A stretch of DNA of 64,000 bases, taken from assembly GCA_963965975.1 (NCBI GenBank), contig OZ014416.1:7874001-7938000 (forward strand). The letters are read 5' to 3'. The stretch is from Xestospongia bergquistia (taxonomy: Eukaryota; Porifera; Demospongiae; Haplosclerida; Petrosiidae). This document shows positions 1 to 13,586 of this stretch, piece by piece. The number at the start of each line of letters is the position of its first letter. The stretch's first letter is position 1. Under the pieces are notes generated by a model. That model did not search any database. It was given only the letters and a program-made list of their open reading frames with translations, and was not told the origin of the DNA. The translations under genes and the position numbers were made by a program.

Positions 1-91
1 TAGCAAGGTCATTCAATCAAGAACCAGGAAGTTGAGGACATTATATTAAAAGTACCATGTGACTACTTCCTAGTATAATATTATATTATAC

Positions 92-3000
92 CTGTGCTAG
101 TCTTTTTTCTATAACTACCGCTGTCGGCAAACTTGATGTTGAGAGGTTCAGTTGCACCTATAAAAAACAGTAAATAATACACTGTAAATGACATGTCATT
201 ATAGCTCCCTCCTGTCATTATTACATATAATTAACACTACATATGTACATCTATATGACACATACCTGGCAATAATGTTCCATTTAGACCATCTATTGCC
301 TTCTCACAATGTTCTTGACTATCTAATCTGTTGAACAGAAAATACATCTTTAAAATTATTGTATTTACTTTTAATATACTATAGAGGGGCTAAGTGATAG
401 GGTCAATATCACTTCTCCCATATTCTTATACATTAAATGGTATTCAACAGTACTAAATGATGCTATTATTAAATCAGTGCTTGTACATGTATATCACTGC
501 TAATTTACTATAATGATAGGGTTTCACCCTTTTACCTGACAAAGCCAACGCCTCGGCTGTAACCATTTGCCTCTCTCAGTATCCGAGTGGAAATGATTGT
601 CCCAAATGGTGATAATATTTGCTCCAGATGCTGCATATATTGAGAGAGAGTCAATAATCTTTTGATAGTTTAATAGTAGGCAAGGTTAGGATGGTAGTAC
701 GTGTACAAATAGAGTTATAGAATGTAGTCACAAAGAATATACCTAATTACTTCACAGAGTATAACATAATTATGGCATCCCATTACAAATAAGATAATTA
801 CTAATGAAGTTATATAATCTATTATCCATATATTTACATCCAAACATGTGCATGGATACTAATAGATCAATAAAAGTACGTTTATGACTTTCTTAAAAGC
901 CACGCTAGGACACCTGGTCATCTATCACTTCATTGTTCACTTCATAGTCCTAATAACAAAGTATGTCAAATATGACTAACAGTATTGAATTATCTATTAG
1001 ATCCTAACATCTATACAAACACGACATGACATCCACAGTTAACAATGCCTAGAGATCAAAGCTAAAAGCATTTATTGAGCTAATATGTAGACAATAGTAT
1101 ACAAAGTCACACTTAGCTATAACTACATACCAACAATTCCGAATAGTAAACATTTCTTTGAAAGTTAATAACATTGTGGAATGTAATTATTTAACAGTGC
1201 TTTACACAAAGACTATCCCTAATTATATTGCTATAACTATGGAATCTTCTAATAATATATCTCTATTATAGGATAACTCTCCTTTGAGTTATGTACGTTT
1301 TAATTAACAATAAAAAGAGAGTCCCTTCAATTGTGTCAAAATCATGTTTCACTGTCAGCAATATTTCTATAGGGACACTGTAGGGGATGATGTCAGTTAG
1401 TTAATAAAAAGAGAATGTCCCTTCTATTATGTCTAAACAATACTTCACCGTATAAAGAACTTCTAAAAGGACAAGTCACTATAAGGGATGATGCCAGTTA
1501 CTTAAAAAAAGAGGACGTCCCCTATAATCAATGCAATTTATGACCAAGTGACATTTCATAATACATAGCTATCTTACAAAAGTCCTATGATCTTACAAAG
1601 AGGATGTCCCCTATAATCAATGCATTTTATGACCAAGTGACATTTCATAATACATAGCTATCTTACAAAAGTCCTATGATCTTACAAAGAGGATGTCCCC
1701 TATAATCAATGCATTTTATGACCAAGTGACATTTCATAATACATAGCTATCTTACACAAGCCTATGATCTTGCACGACATGATGCAATTTTTTAATGAGT
1801 CATATAATGTTTAGACTAATAAAAATTATGCTGGCAGAATCATGCATCGTGTCAGCAATAACAAGCTTTGGACATACAACAACTAATGAAAGAAATTTAA
1901 TTTAAAAGTTAATAAATGTACACGTGTACAGACAGCATTATTACATTAATTACTGGCTTAATTTAATTGTTATATGCAGTCATTTTAACTATTTCATACC
2001 AGCACATATTCACACAAACTGCATGATCTCATACTAATACTTTGGTGTATTATACAACATTTATACTGAGGACACTTGTTCTAGTCTCATACTAATACTT
2101 TAGTGCATTATATAACCTCTATACTGAGAACACTTGTTCTAGTCCCGTACTAATACTTTAGTGTATTATAATACCTCTATATTGAGGACACTTGTTCTAG
2201 TCCCATACTAATACTTTAGTGTATTATATAACCTGTATACTGAGGACATTTGTTCTAGTCCCATACTAATACTTTAGTATATTATACAACCTCTATATTG
2301 AGGACACTCGTTTAAGTCCCATACTAATACTTTAGTGTATTATAAAACTTCTATAATCGAGGACACTCGTTCTAGTCCCATACTAATACTTTAGTGTATT
2401 ATACAACTTCTATAATCGAGGACACTTGTTCTAGTCCCATACTAATACTTTAGTACATTATACAACCTCTATATTGAGGACACTTGTTCTAGTCCCATAC
2501 TAATACTTTAGTGTATTATATAACCTGTATACTGAGGACACTTGTTCTAGTCTCATACTAATACTTTAGTATATTATACAACCTCTATATTGAGGACACT
2601 CGTTCTAGTCCCATACTAATACTTTAGTGTATTATAAAACTTCTATAATCGAGGACACTTGTTCTAGTCCCACACTAATACTTTAGTGTATTATACAACT
2701 TCTATAATCGAGGACACTTGTTCTAGTCCCATACTAAGATGTCAGTGTATTATACAACCTCTATATTGAGGACATTTGTTCTAGTCTCATACCAATAATT
2801 TAGCGAATTAGACAACTCTACATTGAGGACACTTGTTCCATACTAATATTTTAGTGTATTATACAACCTCTATATTGAGGACACTTGTTCTAGTCCCATA
2901 CTAATACTTTAGTGTATTATACAACCTCTATATTGAGGACATTTGTTCTAGTCCCATACTAATACTTTAGTGTATTATACAACCTCTATATTGAGGACAC

Positions 3001-6000
3001 TTGTTCTAGTCCCGTACTAATACTTTAGTGTATTATACAACCTCTATATTGAGGACAGTTACTATATAACATGTATGTACCTTTTCTGAGAATGTCTTAG
3101 GTAGATTTGATAAATAGAGATTGGTTGGGTCTTGTTCTTGAAGCTAGAGAGAGAGAGAGAGAGGGTGGAGGGGCAGAAAAGAGAGGTCATAAAATGTACG
3201 AAGAGACTAAAATATTAACATTAACATAATGTACTAAATACATTCCATAATTGCTTGTTACATAACAAGTAACAACACTCAATTAAAAAAGACAGACATA
3301 CATCTGCTCATGTAACTTACACATTAAGAATTCCCCCTACAATGTCACAAAACATAACAGAACAAACAACGAACAGGCTACTTTTATACCAAGCCACTCA
3401 GGTGTATAGTCGCACATTAACATTGACCCAAATCACAACTATGACGTCAATACATCACGTACTTGCTATAGTACATTACATCTCGTATAGAATACCCTCT
3501 TTAAACTCTTAATTCTACACATTCCTAACATACCAACACTTATCTCAATAGCTACTAAAGTGGGTATAAGTAGAACCACTTTACACCAAGCTACAGAACG
3601 CACTTGAGGGACACTTCATTAATAAAAGTGACTTTATATCTTTGAAAATTGTTAGACAAGAATAAAATTTAATAATTAAAACCTGAACTTATCAAAAGAT
3701 CTCTTAACAAAACTAACATAAGAAAGTATAGTGTATTAAAGGGCTCCCTATATCAAAATATGTGTATAGAAATAGTGTTCTTTGAGGTTCCATAATGAAC
3801 ACTTAAACCACTGGGATGGCCATAGAAGAGCTATTATAAAAACACTTAACCAACTTCTCAAAAGGTAGCACTCATTGATCTGACAAGTAAACCACATTAT
3901 AAAATTCATAGCATGCAGAACCACTGAGGTCAAAAAGCAGTTATTTTCAAGAAGAGCCGACTTTCATATAAAGTGTTGTCTTAAGATATTTAAAAAACAG
4001 ATAAGGGCCAGGAAAGGAAGTACTATATATCACTTAAGTAACTATGAATTAGGGGACGTTACCTTAGAAAAGTACTCTTTAGACTATTAGTAATATAGAG
4101 ATGAATTGTGTAAGCCAGCAGTTAATGTTTAGATAAATTCAAATAAAAATATTGCTATTTCTATGCTCTTTCTCTCATAAAGGACACAACCAATTAAGGT
4201 TTAACAACTATATTTAACATATATATATACATAATATACAAAGTGACATAAGTTTATGACATATAGCTGGCCCAAGTATGTACTGACAATTTAGATACCA
4301 TTCCACATCATATTGTTCATTAGCATTTAGTAAGTTCTAAATCCTATTATAATATGTCTTTCACACTACATACTAAGAAGAGGAATAAGTTTGATTACAC
4401 TCTAAATTAAGGACACCTTTTATATTCAGAAGTCTTGAGTCCCATACTAATACTTTAGTGTATTATACAACCTCTATATTGAGGACATTTGTTCTACTCC
4501 CATACTAATACTTTAGTGTATTATACAATTTCTATATTGTCTACACTAAGGACAATTTCTAAAGTAACATTACATAACAAAGAATTAAAGAGCTTCAGAA
4601 TACAGCAGTAGAGAGATAAATAGGTATAAAAACAATACATTGTCCTGTTAAAGGCTATACACAAGGAGACAGAATTATAAACGACTATGGTTACTCACAA
4701 TGCAATGATGTTAATAGGAGGGAGGGATCAGCATCATTTCTACTACAACAAGGCTAATGCAACTACAGACATACCAGCTGAACAAAAGATATTAAAGTAC
4801 ATGTATTCAATTACCCTCAAGTTCAACACACTAACTCCTTTCAAAATAATACCAGATATTAACTCCAGATTTTATATTGTAAATAAAATCAGAGGCTTGT
4901 TTAGAGATATAGATTAACCTTGCTTTCAAAATTGAATTAACATTGACTTAAGAGTTTCAATTATAACAATTAGTTCTACTAAACTAATGACACTGGGGAA
5001 ACAAAAAAATTAATTATCTATAGCAGTTAACTCCAAAATTGATTTAAAGCAAAAATTTTAACAAAAGCAGCAATATTGTTACATTCATAAACTTTATTAC
5101 CAAGTTAAGCTATGCAAAGAACAATACATGAATTTAACAAAAATGCTGTGACAGAGTGCTGTCAAAGGTTACCTAATAAGACATGAGTGCTTATGGAATG
5201 ATCTCTTAAGAATACTTGCTCCGGTAAGACTGCATGAATTGGATGACACTTTTAATTCTTTTTAGTACAGGCAACTTAATGCTTTACTTAAGTAAAGGAG
5301 GATAGAATAGGATAGGACATATCAAATGAAGGCTTTGCCAAACTTGATGGCCAAAAAAAGAACTTTTCGGAAAAATCTATAGATGGCTGCTCTCTTAAGC
5401 TAGTTTTATTCATTTTATACAATGTACAATATAATGTAAACTATCTTAATCTTTCATTTATAGATTGCTATTATCACTTTCAACTTGTGCAGGATATAAC
5501 AGTATATCTAAGGGAGGAGGTAGATAGTTGTCTGTCCCACCTACACACAATTACGTTAATTGACTCACTCTAGCAAATTGGACCATGACTCCTTGTGATT
5601 GAAGAGTGTCTAATGCTTTTTGAGCATCTTGTGGGTTTTGGAAATCTACAAAGCCATATCCTGGGGAGGGAGAAAGGAGAAAAGAGAAGGCATTAATCTC
5701 AAAATCACAACATCATTTCTTAACAATACAAATCTAGTTCTTTATTCCTGATTTAGAGAAATCGTATCTTTATGTGTGAATATTTAATTGTATATCACAT
5801 ACTTATCGACAATTACGGATAACTAATTACTCACCTTTACATAGTGTAGTCTTCTTATCAAGAATAGCTTTAGTGCTAACAATTTTACCATATCTAAAGA
5901 TATGATGAGACAGAAGGCTGACCTTAAAAAACTTGTCATTTAAAGATTAATATATCAGACAGTCTTCATTAAACTAATTACATTTTACTATTTAATAGTC

Positions 6001-8417
6001 ATTAATTGTATATACATATAGAATCTATCTCCAGCAGATCTGTTAATATCAAATTGGAACTTGTGATGAAGATTTACCAACACTACTTAGGTTAGTCCCC
6101 TACTGCAGCCTCAATATTGAGGGACACTTTTATAGCAAGGACACATTGTTCTCTATAGAGTAGTTGGTTAAATTACACAATTGACCTTCCAAGTACATGT
6201 TGTGTAATATACAATGTATGAGAAAATATGTATAGTATTGAGTATGTACATTGTTAGTACTCACTGTATACACATGTTTGTGAGATCTTCATCTGTGCAG
6301 GTCTCTGGAAGTCCTCGTATATAAAGATTAGTAGAGCTAAGAATAGGTTCATCAAGTTGATATCGCTGATTTTTGGAGATTTGTGAAGTCTGGTGGGGAA
6401 GATAACTCTGAGAAAAAAAGATATAGAGAGAGGTGGCAATATTCCATATCACTACTTTTAATTATCACAAAATTCTAAATATTTAACAATTAAATCATAT
6501 TATTAACAATAAATCAACACCTCCATCATCACCTCAAGAAACAGTAAACTCCAATCAACAACCTTGCTAATGAATAATTCATAAATCATTGTCCCTGTCT
6601 GGTAAATTCACACAATACTTAACACTAGCGACATTGTAATGAGATCACACACAGTCTACCAATTACTATAACACCTTAGAATCAACTACAATAGAACAGG
6701 TAAGCAAAAGAACATTACATTTTGGAAATCCTACTTTGTTATTGAGAGAGATTATGACAATCTTTCAACTAACAATACAACTAATAATAAGTTAATAAAC
6801 TATACAGTAGGAACTTAGAAAGAATTGGTTTGAAATATGGACTATTTACAAAACATTGGGTGTATCTATTCTGACAAGTATTAGCCTACAGTGACAAGAT
6901 TAATGATCCAGTTGACTAACAAGTTGTTCTATAGCAAACTGTCAACCATATTAACCAAAGAATAATGTATATATACACATATATTATATATAAATACTTA
7001 ATATATATGCATATAGTACACTGCCTAAGGACATGAGACACATCACAGAACCATGCAACAATGTGGGACAACAACAAGATGTTATTTATAGGTACAGTGC
7101 CACTTAAATTATAGATAGCAGTTTGAAAGTCATTTACAACTATAAAATCCTTGTTAAAAACTTCATCAAAAACTTAATAGCAAATTATCAATGTTACAAT
7201 AGGGTCATTTGTGAGAAATTGAAATTAACAATTGATAACTGGGTTTTCTAAAAAAATTGTAATTACATGTAATAATTAATAAAAAGGATTATTTACATAT
7301 GCAAATTAAAATAAACAATTGATAACTGGGTTTTCTATAATAATTAATCACAGATTATTCAGATAAAAAATTTTATTAACAATTAATTACAGGGTACTTA
7401 CAACTGGGAAAAAGAGCTGCTGAGGAACAATAGGTAATAATTGATATCCCATTACAGGATAGCTAGAGGATGAGGGGGTTGAATTGGAGGGTGTGGTCTT
7501 AGTATACGGAGTTGAACGCATTTGCTGTAAAGTAACAAATTGTCAATAAATTAGGATCATTATATAATTTTAAGTAATAACTTATTAATTATTATTGTTT
7601 AAAATGTTAATGAACTATAATATGCAAGAATTCAATCTAATTGAATAAAGAAGCTATAAAGGAGATTCTATAGAAATATGTAACCATGGAAACAAAACGT
7701 CTTTAGTCCCTAGTTAATTCATTATCAATTAAATGTATTGTTCAAACTCATATTGAGAACAATCTTATTATTTACTATATTTCACTATAAAAAGGTTTGA
7801 TTGCATACAAAGTGCATTCCTTTGCACATACATCAGGTATCACTTACAATGATGCACATTTCAAAGAAATTACTAATACAAGTTGTAAATGGCTTCCATT
7901 ACAACTCTGGCTTGTTTAACTAAATCTATTTATTAGTCAAGCTCACAGACATCCAATATCCTTTTTATAGTTTAAGAATATCCTACCTTAATGCCTGTTC
8001 TTTTATGAATTGTACTAGCACTGTTAACACTGCTCATCATTCCATTACTAGATACAGTAATTGTGTTACTCATAGTACCATTGCAAACAGTTGTATGAAC
8101 CACTAATTTCTATAATATAAAAGATAATAAAACAGTGATAAACCCACACTCTTTACCTTTGAGTCAAGCAAGTCGAGTGTATCTACAGGATCTGAGACAA
8201 CAGTAGCGTCATTAGTCTGTTCAATTGCCTCTTCAGCAGCTATTGCAGTCTCATTCTCTAACTCGATCTCGTCCACAGAGATACTGGTATCTTCTTGTCT
8301 TGCATGGCCATTTTCTACCGATGGGGAATTACTGCTTATGGCTGTGCCTGCTTGACCTTCTGGTGAGCTAACCCGATCTGTGACAAGGCTGTCTTTTCTT
8401 GCATCAGCAGATTCCAT
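92..8417 (-). CDS. RBMS-like RNA-binding protein with two RRMs (3' end outside window)
   Basis: Single-stranded-nucleic-acid binding protein of the RBMS/MSSP family, expected to bind AU-rich RNA. Coding exons, 5' to 3' on the minus strand: 8157-8417, 7987-8109, 7402-7524, 6265-6407, 5835-5893, 5569-5660, 3081-3143, 536-630, 266-327, 92-157; phases agree at every junction and the last exon ends in a donor, so the gene runs off the left edge. The first ATG is at 8417; a longer frame upstream begins with TTG. The first ~190 residues are Ser/Thr/Glu-rich and probably disordered. RRM1 (~194-268) has RNP2 LYIRGL and RNP1 KGYGFVDF; RRM2 (~274-345) has RNP2 LYLSNL and RNP1 RGVGFVR. The linker QEQDPTNLY is typical of RBMS proteins. 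Introns carry 58-bp and 89-bp repeats. Family assignment is strong; the specific paralogue is not resolved. Confidence 0.88.
1511..1775. repeat. 89-bp tandem repeat, ~3 copies
   Basis: Three head-to-tail units begin at 1511, 1600 and 1689, each starting GAGGA(C/T)GTCCCC. The exact spacing of 89 bp gives the period. They lie in the intron between the RBMS-like exons 3081-3143 and 536-630. Shorter related pieces (GAGAATGTCCC, GAGAGTCCC) occur just upstream at 1315-1460. No coding potential is seen. Confidence 0.9.
2029..3061 (+). repeat. 58-bp satellite array, ~18 copies
   Basis: Tandem 58-bp units of the window-wide satellite. The unit contains CTCTATATTGAGGACACTTG, then TTCTAGTCCCATAC, then TAATACTTTAGTGTATTA, then TACAAC. 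Units here are more diverged than in the 26-28 kb block, with variants such as TATAATCGAGG and one shortened unit near 2830. The array ends about 20 bp before an RBMS-like exon (donor side). Confidence 0.95.
4434..4556 (+). repeat. 58-bp satellite, 2 copies
   Basis: Two head-to-tail units of the 58-bp satellite in forward orientation inside an RBMS-like intron. The remainder of the intron (3144-5568) is AT-rich with no convincing exon. Confidence 0.9.
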
Positions 8418-8432
8418 AGTACTACAGTGCAA

Positions 8433-9070
8433 GAAGAAATGGTGCTACATTATTAGTATATAGTAACTAGCGCTGAGGTTAATGTCATGTTCTTAAACAA
8501 ACAGATGAAAGCTATTTGCTTGCTGACTTGGCAGCAAAGAGTGGCTTGAAACAGTATTGTAGTTTTCCTTCTAACTATATAGTATAACTATAGCTCTAAA
8601 TACATTAGAAATAGTGACAAATCAAAAACAATGATAGTTATTACTACAGTTAAAGACAAGTATTACTTACTTATTATTGCAGTAGTCTTTATCCTCAACT
8701 ATACTACAAAGAAACAGTAGTTCTTGTAAAACTTGATCACTAAGATTGTTAAACTGAGTGATTCCACACGGGGAACAGCTGACTGTCTCAACTTTTTATC
8801 TAGCTATAAAAATGAAGGGCGGCTCCCTGTGGCTTGTGTGGGGTGGACTTTCAAGTGGTGAGGCGGGGCTAGAACTGCAATCTTTGGCTAACACTGTCCA
8901 GCACTTATCTGGATTTATAGATTGTCGAGAAGGAGAAGAGATAATCACTCTGGTTAGTGATAGTAGAACATTTAGCAATTTATAGTTTGTGAGCCTCCGA
9001 GACCATCTGTTGCAGCTGCGCTAAGAGCAATTGCAATTCAAATTCCCCGCGCAAGTTTATGGGTGTGGCT
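8433..9070 (-). promoter_or_regulatory. probable RBMS-like gene promoter / 5' leader region
   Basis: The sequence just upstream of the RBMS-like start codon is richer in G+C and CpG than its surroundings (8810-8890 and 8995-9065). Read on the minus strand it contains CCCCGCC and CCACCCC motifs of the Sp1/KLF type near 8840-8870. A TGTAG acceptor lies directly before the first ATG, so a non-coding first exon further upstream is possible. Promoter status is inferred from position and composition only. Confidence 0.35.
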
Positions 9071-11392
9071 CACAGGTGGTTATGAATTACGAATATTTAT
9101 AATTTCACTGAACAGCTCAGCTATAATACATTCATCATGATTCATACTACAGTTTTAATAGTTATACCGGCACGTAGCAATTCAGTAATTATATATACTT
9201 AACCTTACAACAGCCATGCAGCTGGTCACTACAGACTAGCTAGGCTAATTATTCTTACTGCAAACTGGCTGAAGCCTGTATAACACCCACCAATTTTAAT
9301 CAAATAAAATGATCATTTCAAAGATCATCAGGTTACAACATTCAAAGAATCTAAATCTACTGGATAAAATATGAGAGGCGTCTATCAATTTCATTTTAGA
9401 GAAACACTGCCCAACATCATCACTGAACCAGACTTAATGTTTCCTCAAAAATAATGACCATCTTATTTGCAATTTATAGTCAGTGTAAAGAACAAAACTA
9501 AATATAAAAAGAAATATAAGAAATTATTATAAAGCAACAGAGCCTGTGTAATTTAATGAATGTAAAGATAACTAACTCAATACAATAACTATCATAATAA
9601 GAAATTCTACATTATTGTCATTATAACCTTACCTCAACCAATAAAAGCCTGCAGCTAATGAGAGATTGGATCACTCCTCCTATATAAATTTTGAACAATC
9701 TATTACTATTATATTTTTATATCCCTTCCATTTTGTAGCTACATTTTACTATACCATGCACAACAAATATATATATATAATTATATGTATGTATATATGT
9801 ATAGTTATTTTAATATATATATATATATATATAATATGCATATACATGCATATAAACCTTAATTTTAGATGAGAGAATAATATAGTACAGGGCAGTTGCT
9901 GATTCTTAATATGTAATGTTACATGAATGTAATATGGTTATAACAGCAGTGTTAAGCAATGAAAATCTTACCATTAAAGGTATAACCAACTAACCCAAAT
10001 GATGTAGCTCCATTACAACTTCATTTATTTTGTAATAAATTATTGCATTAATCCTTTGAATGATCGATCATAGAATGAATAAATACACGTTCTATACTGG
10101 CCACCACGCATATATAGTGCATGAGACGCTAATGCTCTCCTGATATCTGAAATGGCACATATTTTTTTTGGGGGGGGGGGGAGGGGGTTCTTTTTAAAAG
10201 TAAGATAAATTTATATAAACATGCTAAATTATTGTATCTTTGTGTGTTCAACAAATTATAATCTCCAATTACAATTAGTAATTGTTACAAATTGAGTACA
10301 ATTGTCATTAACCCTACACTGGTTGTACATTTACCAAATTTGTATACATACTAATAATAAGGTGCTGTTTAATTTACAAAACATCTTAAATGGAAAATAT
10401 TGTCGACCCACAAGGGAAAGGGAAGTCACCAGTGTTAATCACTTGTTTGTATTCATAATGTGCCAGCTTGCACAATTAAAATGATCACATGATTATAATT
10501 ATTATGCTGATCTTGCTGATATAGTACTGATCACAGTACAAGTATGTATAATAATAGATATAAATAATTTTCTATCTAAACAAAGAGTTCTTTGTTACAG
10601 AAAGTAAATAAAAAATGTTATAATTAAGCAAGTCTCAAGCTCAACGGTATTCTGATGATACTTGAGTGTCAGACTGTATTTTCTTCTGTTGATTATATTG
10701 TATTATATAACACTTGTAATACAATACAATCAACAAAAGTAAATACATTTGACTATTTGTTTGACAGGAGTCCACTTTGTTGTAAATATAGATTTAAAGA
10801 ATGTAGATCAGTATCACAATGCACAACAACTTTGACAGTCACTGCATTAATTTAATGTGTCTTTTTTATTAATTTATAGTTTAGATTAATTTTGCCAATG
10901 GGTATATATATATACTACATTGTAATAATACATTTTGTATAGGGTGTAAATAAATTTGGTGTGAATTCAAATAATACTGTAGTTTCAATTTCAAATACTT
11001 ACAATATATAATTATTGGTTTTTGTGATGCTAAATGCGTTGATTGATATCAAATTAAACTAAAAGGGCTCTTACACCCCATGTACAGTACAGAAACATCA
11101 GATCTTTTGAAAACATTTTGAATTTTTAACACTAAAGAACCCAACTTTCCTGGCATTGTAAACACTTCTCATGTTTTCATCAGCAATAATAGTTTCTAAA
11201 TAAATAAATAAATAATAAATAATGGATAAATGAATAATTATAATTTAAGTAGTATCATTTTGGTTGCACTTACTTTGTTTTGTCATAGCTGTGGATTTAG
11301 CTACAAAGAAACATAAAAACATGTTATGTAATAGTATATGATTAAATAACTAAAATTAAGCTATCAGATGTATGCCATAATATTCATTGTAA
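9071..11392. other. AT-rich intergenic region without recognised gene
   Basis: No exon with convincing codon content or splice sites was found. Visible features are AT dinucleotide runs (9760-9860), a T8-G12 homopolymer junction at about 10161-10180, and a short AAAT repeat near 11200. The open frames here are AT-run artefacts. Confidence 0.5.
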
Positions 11393-11697
11393 TTACCAAA
11401 ATTCTATTCTCATTTCTTTTGCTAAATAACTAAGATTTGGAGGATAATTTTCCAATATTGACAAAATCTTTGTAAATTTAATTGGATCTAAAGCTACTCC
11501 AGTTAATAACTCATTCATTAAGTGATGGTTTCTACCTTAATGAATGCTATTACTATCAGTAGCTTCTGTGTGACCTTCATCTGACATTAGCTCTTCTGAG
11601 AGAAAATCTGCAGGTTATCCAAATGGATCACTAATTGATGATCTCAACTACTTTGCTAGCACTTGATATTCCCTAGAATCAGGTACGTAGTCATTAG
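11393..11697 (-). pseudogene. decayed coding segment with three in-frame stops
   Basis: Read on the minus strand, one frame gives about 100 codons of protein-like sequence broken by stops at 11648-11650 (TAG), 11615-11617 (TAA) and 11537-11539 (TAA), ending at a TAA at 11393-11395. All four stops are in the same frame. The longest intact stretch, about 47 codons, includes the pieces NELLTGVALDPIKF and ILENYPPNLSYLAKEM, which read like a helical domain. No frameshift is needed to connect the pieces. I do not recognise the family. It lies downstream of the unrecognised gene at 12535-13586 on the same strand and could be a relic related to it, which is inference. Alternatively the resemblance to coding sequence is chance in an AT-rich region. 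Confidence 0.45.
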
Positions 11698-12317
11698 AAC
11701 CAATTATATCTCAGCAAATTCACCCTCTCCTTTCTAAACACACCCTTCATTCAAGCAAGATTTTATTTCACTTGCACAACCCAATTCATTGTTTCATGTG
11801 TATCAGTTAATTATTGCACACTTTAAAATAAATAAAAAAATATTAACATTACACAGTCATGCATTTATCAAATAACTTTTAGCATTTAAAAGCTTGATTA
11901 CTATAAGTATAGGATTTCCAATAAAATTAACTAGTAATTTTAGTTGATGATATGCTATTTTTCACCTGCTATTCTCATGTCAATACTACCATAATGGCAT
12001 TTCTATAGTCATATGAGTATAACAAGACAATTTTTATGTATACAACGTATGATCAAGCACAAACATATAAATGTCTTATGACATGATGATATAGCATGTG
12101 CATGCTTAAAATTATGTGCATCAGTACATGTCACCACTTAGTCATTATGATTATAATAATTATCTTTTTATTGATTGAAATTTAATAGTTTTTGTATATG
12201 TAGCAATACTACCAGTATGACAATTGACAAAAAAATATCACAGTACTTATGTAATAGGTTAAATTTCGTCCCTTTTGACAAAAATAAAAGTAAAAATAAA
12301 AAAAAATTGTACAAACT

Positions 12318-12520
12318 GAAGGTCATTATGTTGATAATAAATCCTATGATATTGTTATGGTAACAATGAATTTATGGCATCACTATGGTAATATGTGGCA
12401 TAACTAAGATAATTATGCATAGCAATGCAAGTACATTAATATACCATATATACCATAGTGATACCATACGATTTATACCATTATAATGCCATAGGATTTA
12501 TTGTCAATATAATGACCTTC
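12318..12520. repeat. imperfect inverted repeat (hairpin / MITE-like)
   Basis: The left arm starts GAAGGTCATTATGTTGA at 12318 and the right arm ends with the complement AATGACCTTC at 12520. The arms are about 85 bp each with scattered mismatches and a short loop around 12400-12440. It sits just beyond the 3' end of the unrecognised gene at 12535-13586. No flanking target duplication was identified. Confidence 0.7.
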
Positions 12521-12534
12521 ATTATTTGTATTTT

Positions 12535-13586
12535 TCAATGTTCTGGGCATGTCGTAATGCATCCCACTACAATAGAAGTCGGGTCTAAAATGAAAAGAAA
12601 GAAAAATTAATGTAAAAAAGCATAAAAGTTATCACTAAAAGTAAATTTGTTTGATACTGACATGTCATATACTGACCAGTTGAACTCTCTTGACAGCAGT
12701 GATATACTTTACTTGTTTTCGCAAGTGTCTTATCTTCTTTAATTGCTATTGCTGTAGTTAATGCTGTATCATCACTTCCTAAAAGCAGTGGCTGTACCAA
12801 GAAGTCATCAAATTCCCTTTGCAAGTGTGAACTTATGTACTTGTAGGAAGCTGACCATTGGCTGTTTGACACCATGCTAGACTGTCGACCCAGAGCGATA
12901 AGACAACTCTGTTCCTCTAACTCCATTCCTTTGATAACCCCTTCAACTGTACTGTCTGCTGTTTTGATGTAAATAGAGTTTGTTATTACAGCTGCTAAGT
13001 TGTCTTTGTATGAAGTGACAATTTTGCTTTCTTCAAGAGCTTCACAAACTATTTGTGCCAGCTTCATCAATAGAATATTCTTGTAAGTTTGATAGTGCTG
13101 TGGCATCGTGATCTTTATGACAAGGAAATCCATGTTTGGAAGATATTGCAATTGCTTTATAGGATCAGGCAACGATAGTGGTGCAGACAGATTTCTATCT
13201 ATTAGTACTTCGACCTTCCTAAGGACTTCTGTTACAATGTCTATTGCTTTACATTTCAAAATTTCTCGGCATGCATTTTCTTTAGCTGTCTTTGCGTCAA
13301 TGCTTGGAGAAGTGATTATCATTTCCATTAAAGCAATTCTCTCATCTGGATCACTTCCTTGATCTTTTGAAAAAGATTCCATGTTCTTCATCACCTCTTC
13401 TATCTTTGCTCCTCTTTTCTTCCATTCAACCAGTACACTAACACAACGTCTTATTCTTGAAGCATCACAAGCCTTAAACCATAATGTGAAAAGACAGAAG
13501 ACTTTCCCATCATTTCTCAAGTCAAGCTCAAGTCGTTCCTTTAGTAGATATTTTTGACGATGATCCTCTGAAACTTCGATGTTCAT
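12535..13586 (-). CDS. unrecognised protein, ~330 aa, probably two coding exons
   Basis: A long open frame starts with ATG at 13586 and remains open to 12585. It has balanced, non-repetitive amino-acid content, mostly predicted helix, rich in Lys, Glu, Leu and Ile, with no signal peptide. A hydrophobic tail at the end of the open frame (FMLFYINFSFFSF) probably belongs to an intron. A donor near 12700 (GTAAAG) or near 12665 (GTCAGT) joins in phase to an acceptor at about 12585, giving a short last exon that stops at 12535-12537. Pieces such as CVSVLVEWKKRG and SDPDERIALMEMI suggest an alpha-helical repeat or scaffold fold. I do not recognise the family and assign no function. A single ORF this long in AT-rich DNA is very unlikely by chance. 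Confidence 0.6.

Noticed and set aside
4687..4917. 76-codon open frame in the RBMS-like intron (+ strand)
   Set aside because: No family resemblance, no splice context, and it lies within an intron of a well-supported minus-strand gene.
8758..8985. 75-codon frame upstream of the RBMS-like gene
   Set aside because: Overlaps a frame of similar length on the other strand, starts in a CpG-rich promoter-like region, and resembles no protein I know.
9666..9872. Ile/Tyr-rich open frame
   Set aside because: Translation of a TA-rich microsatellite with no coding features.
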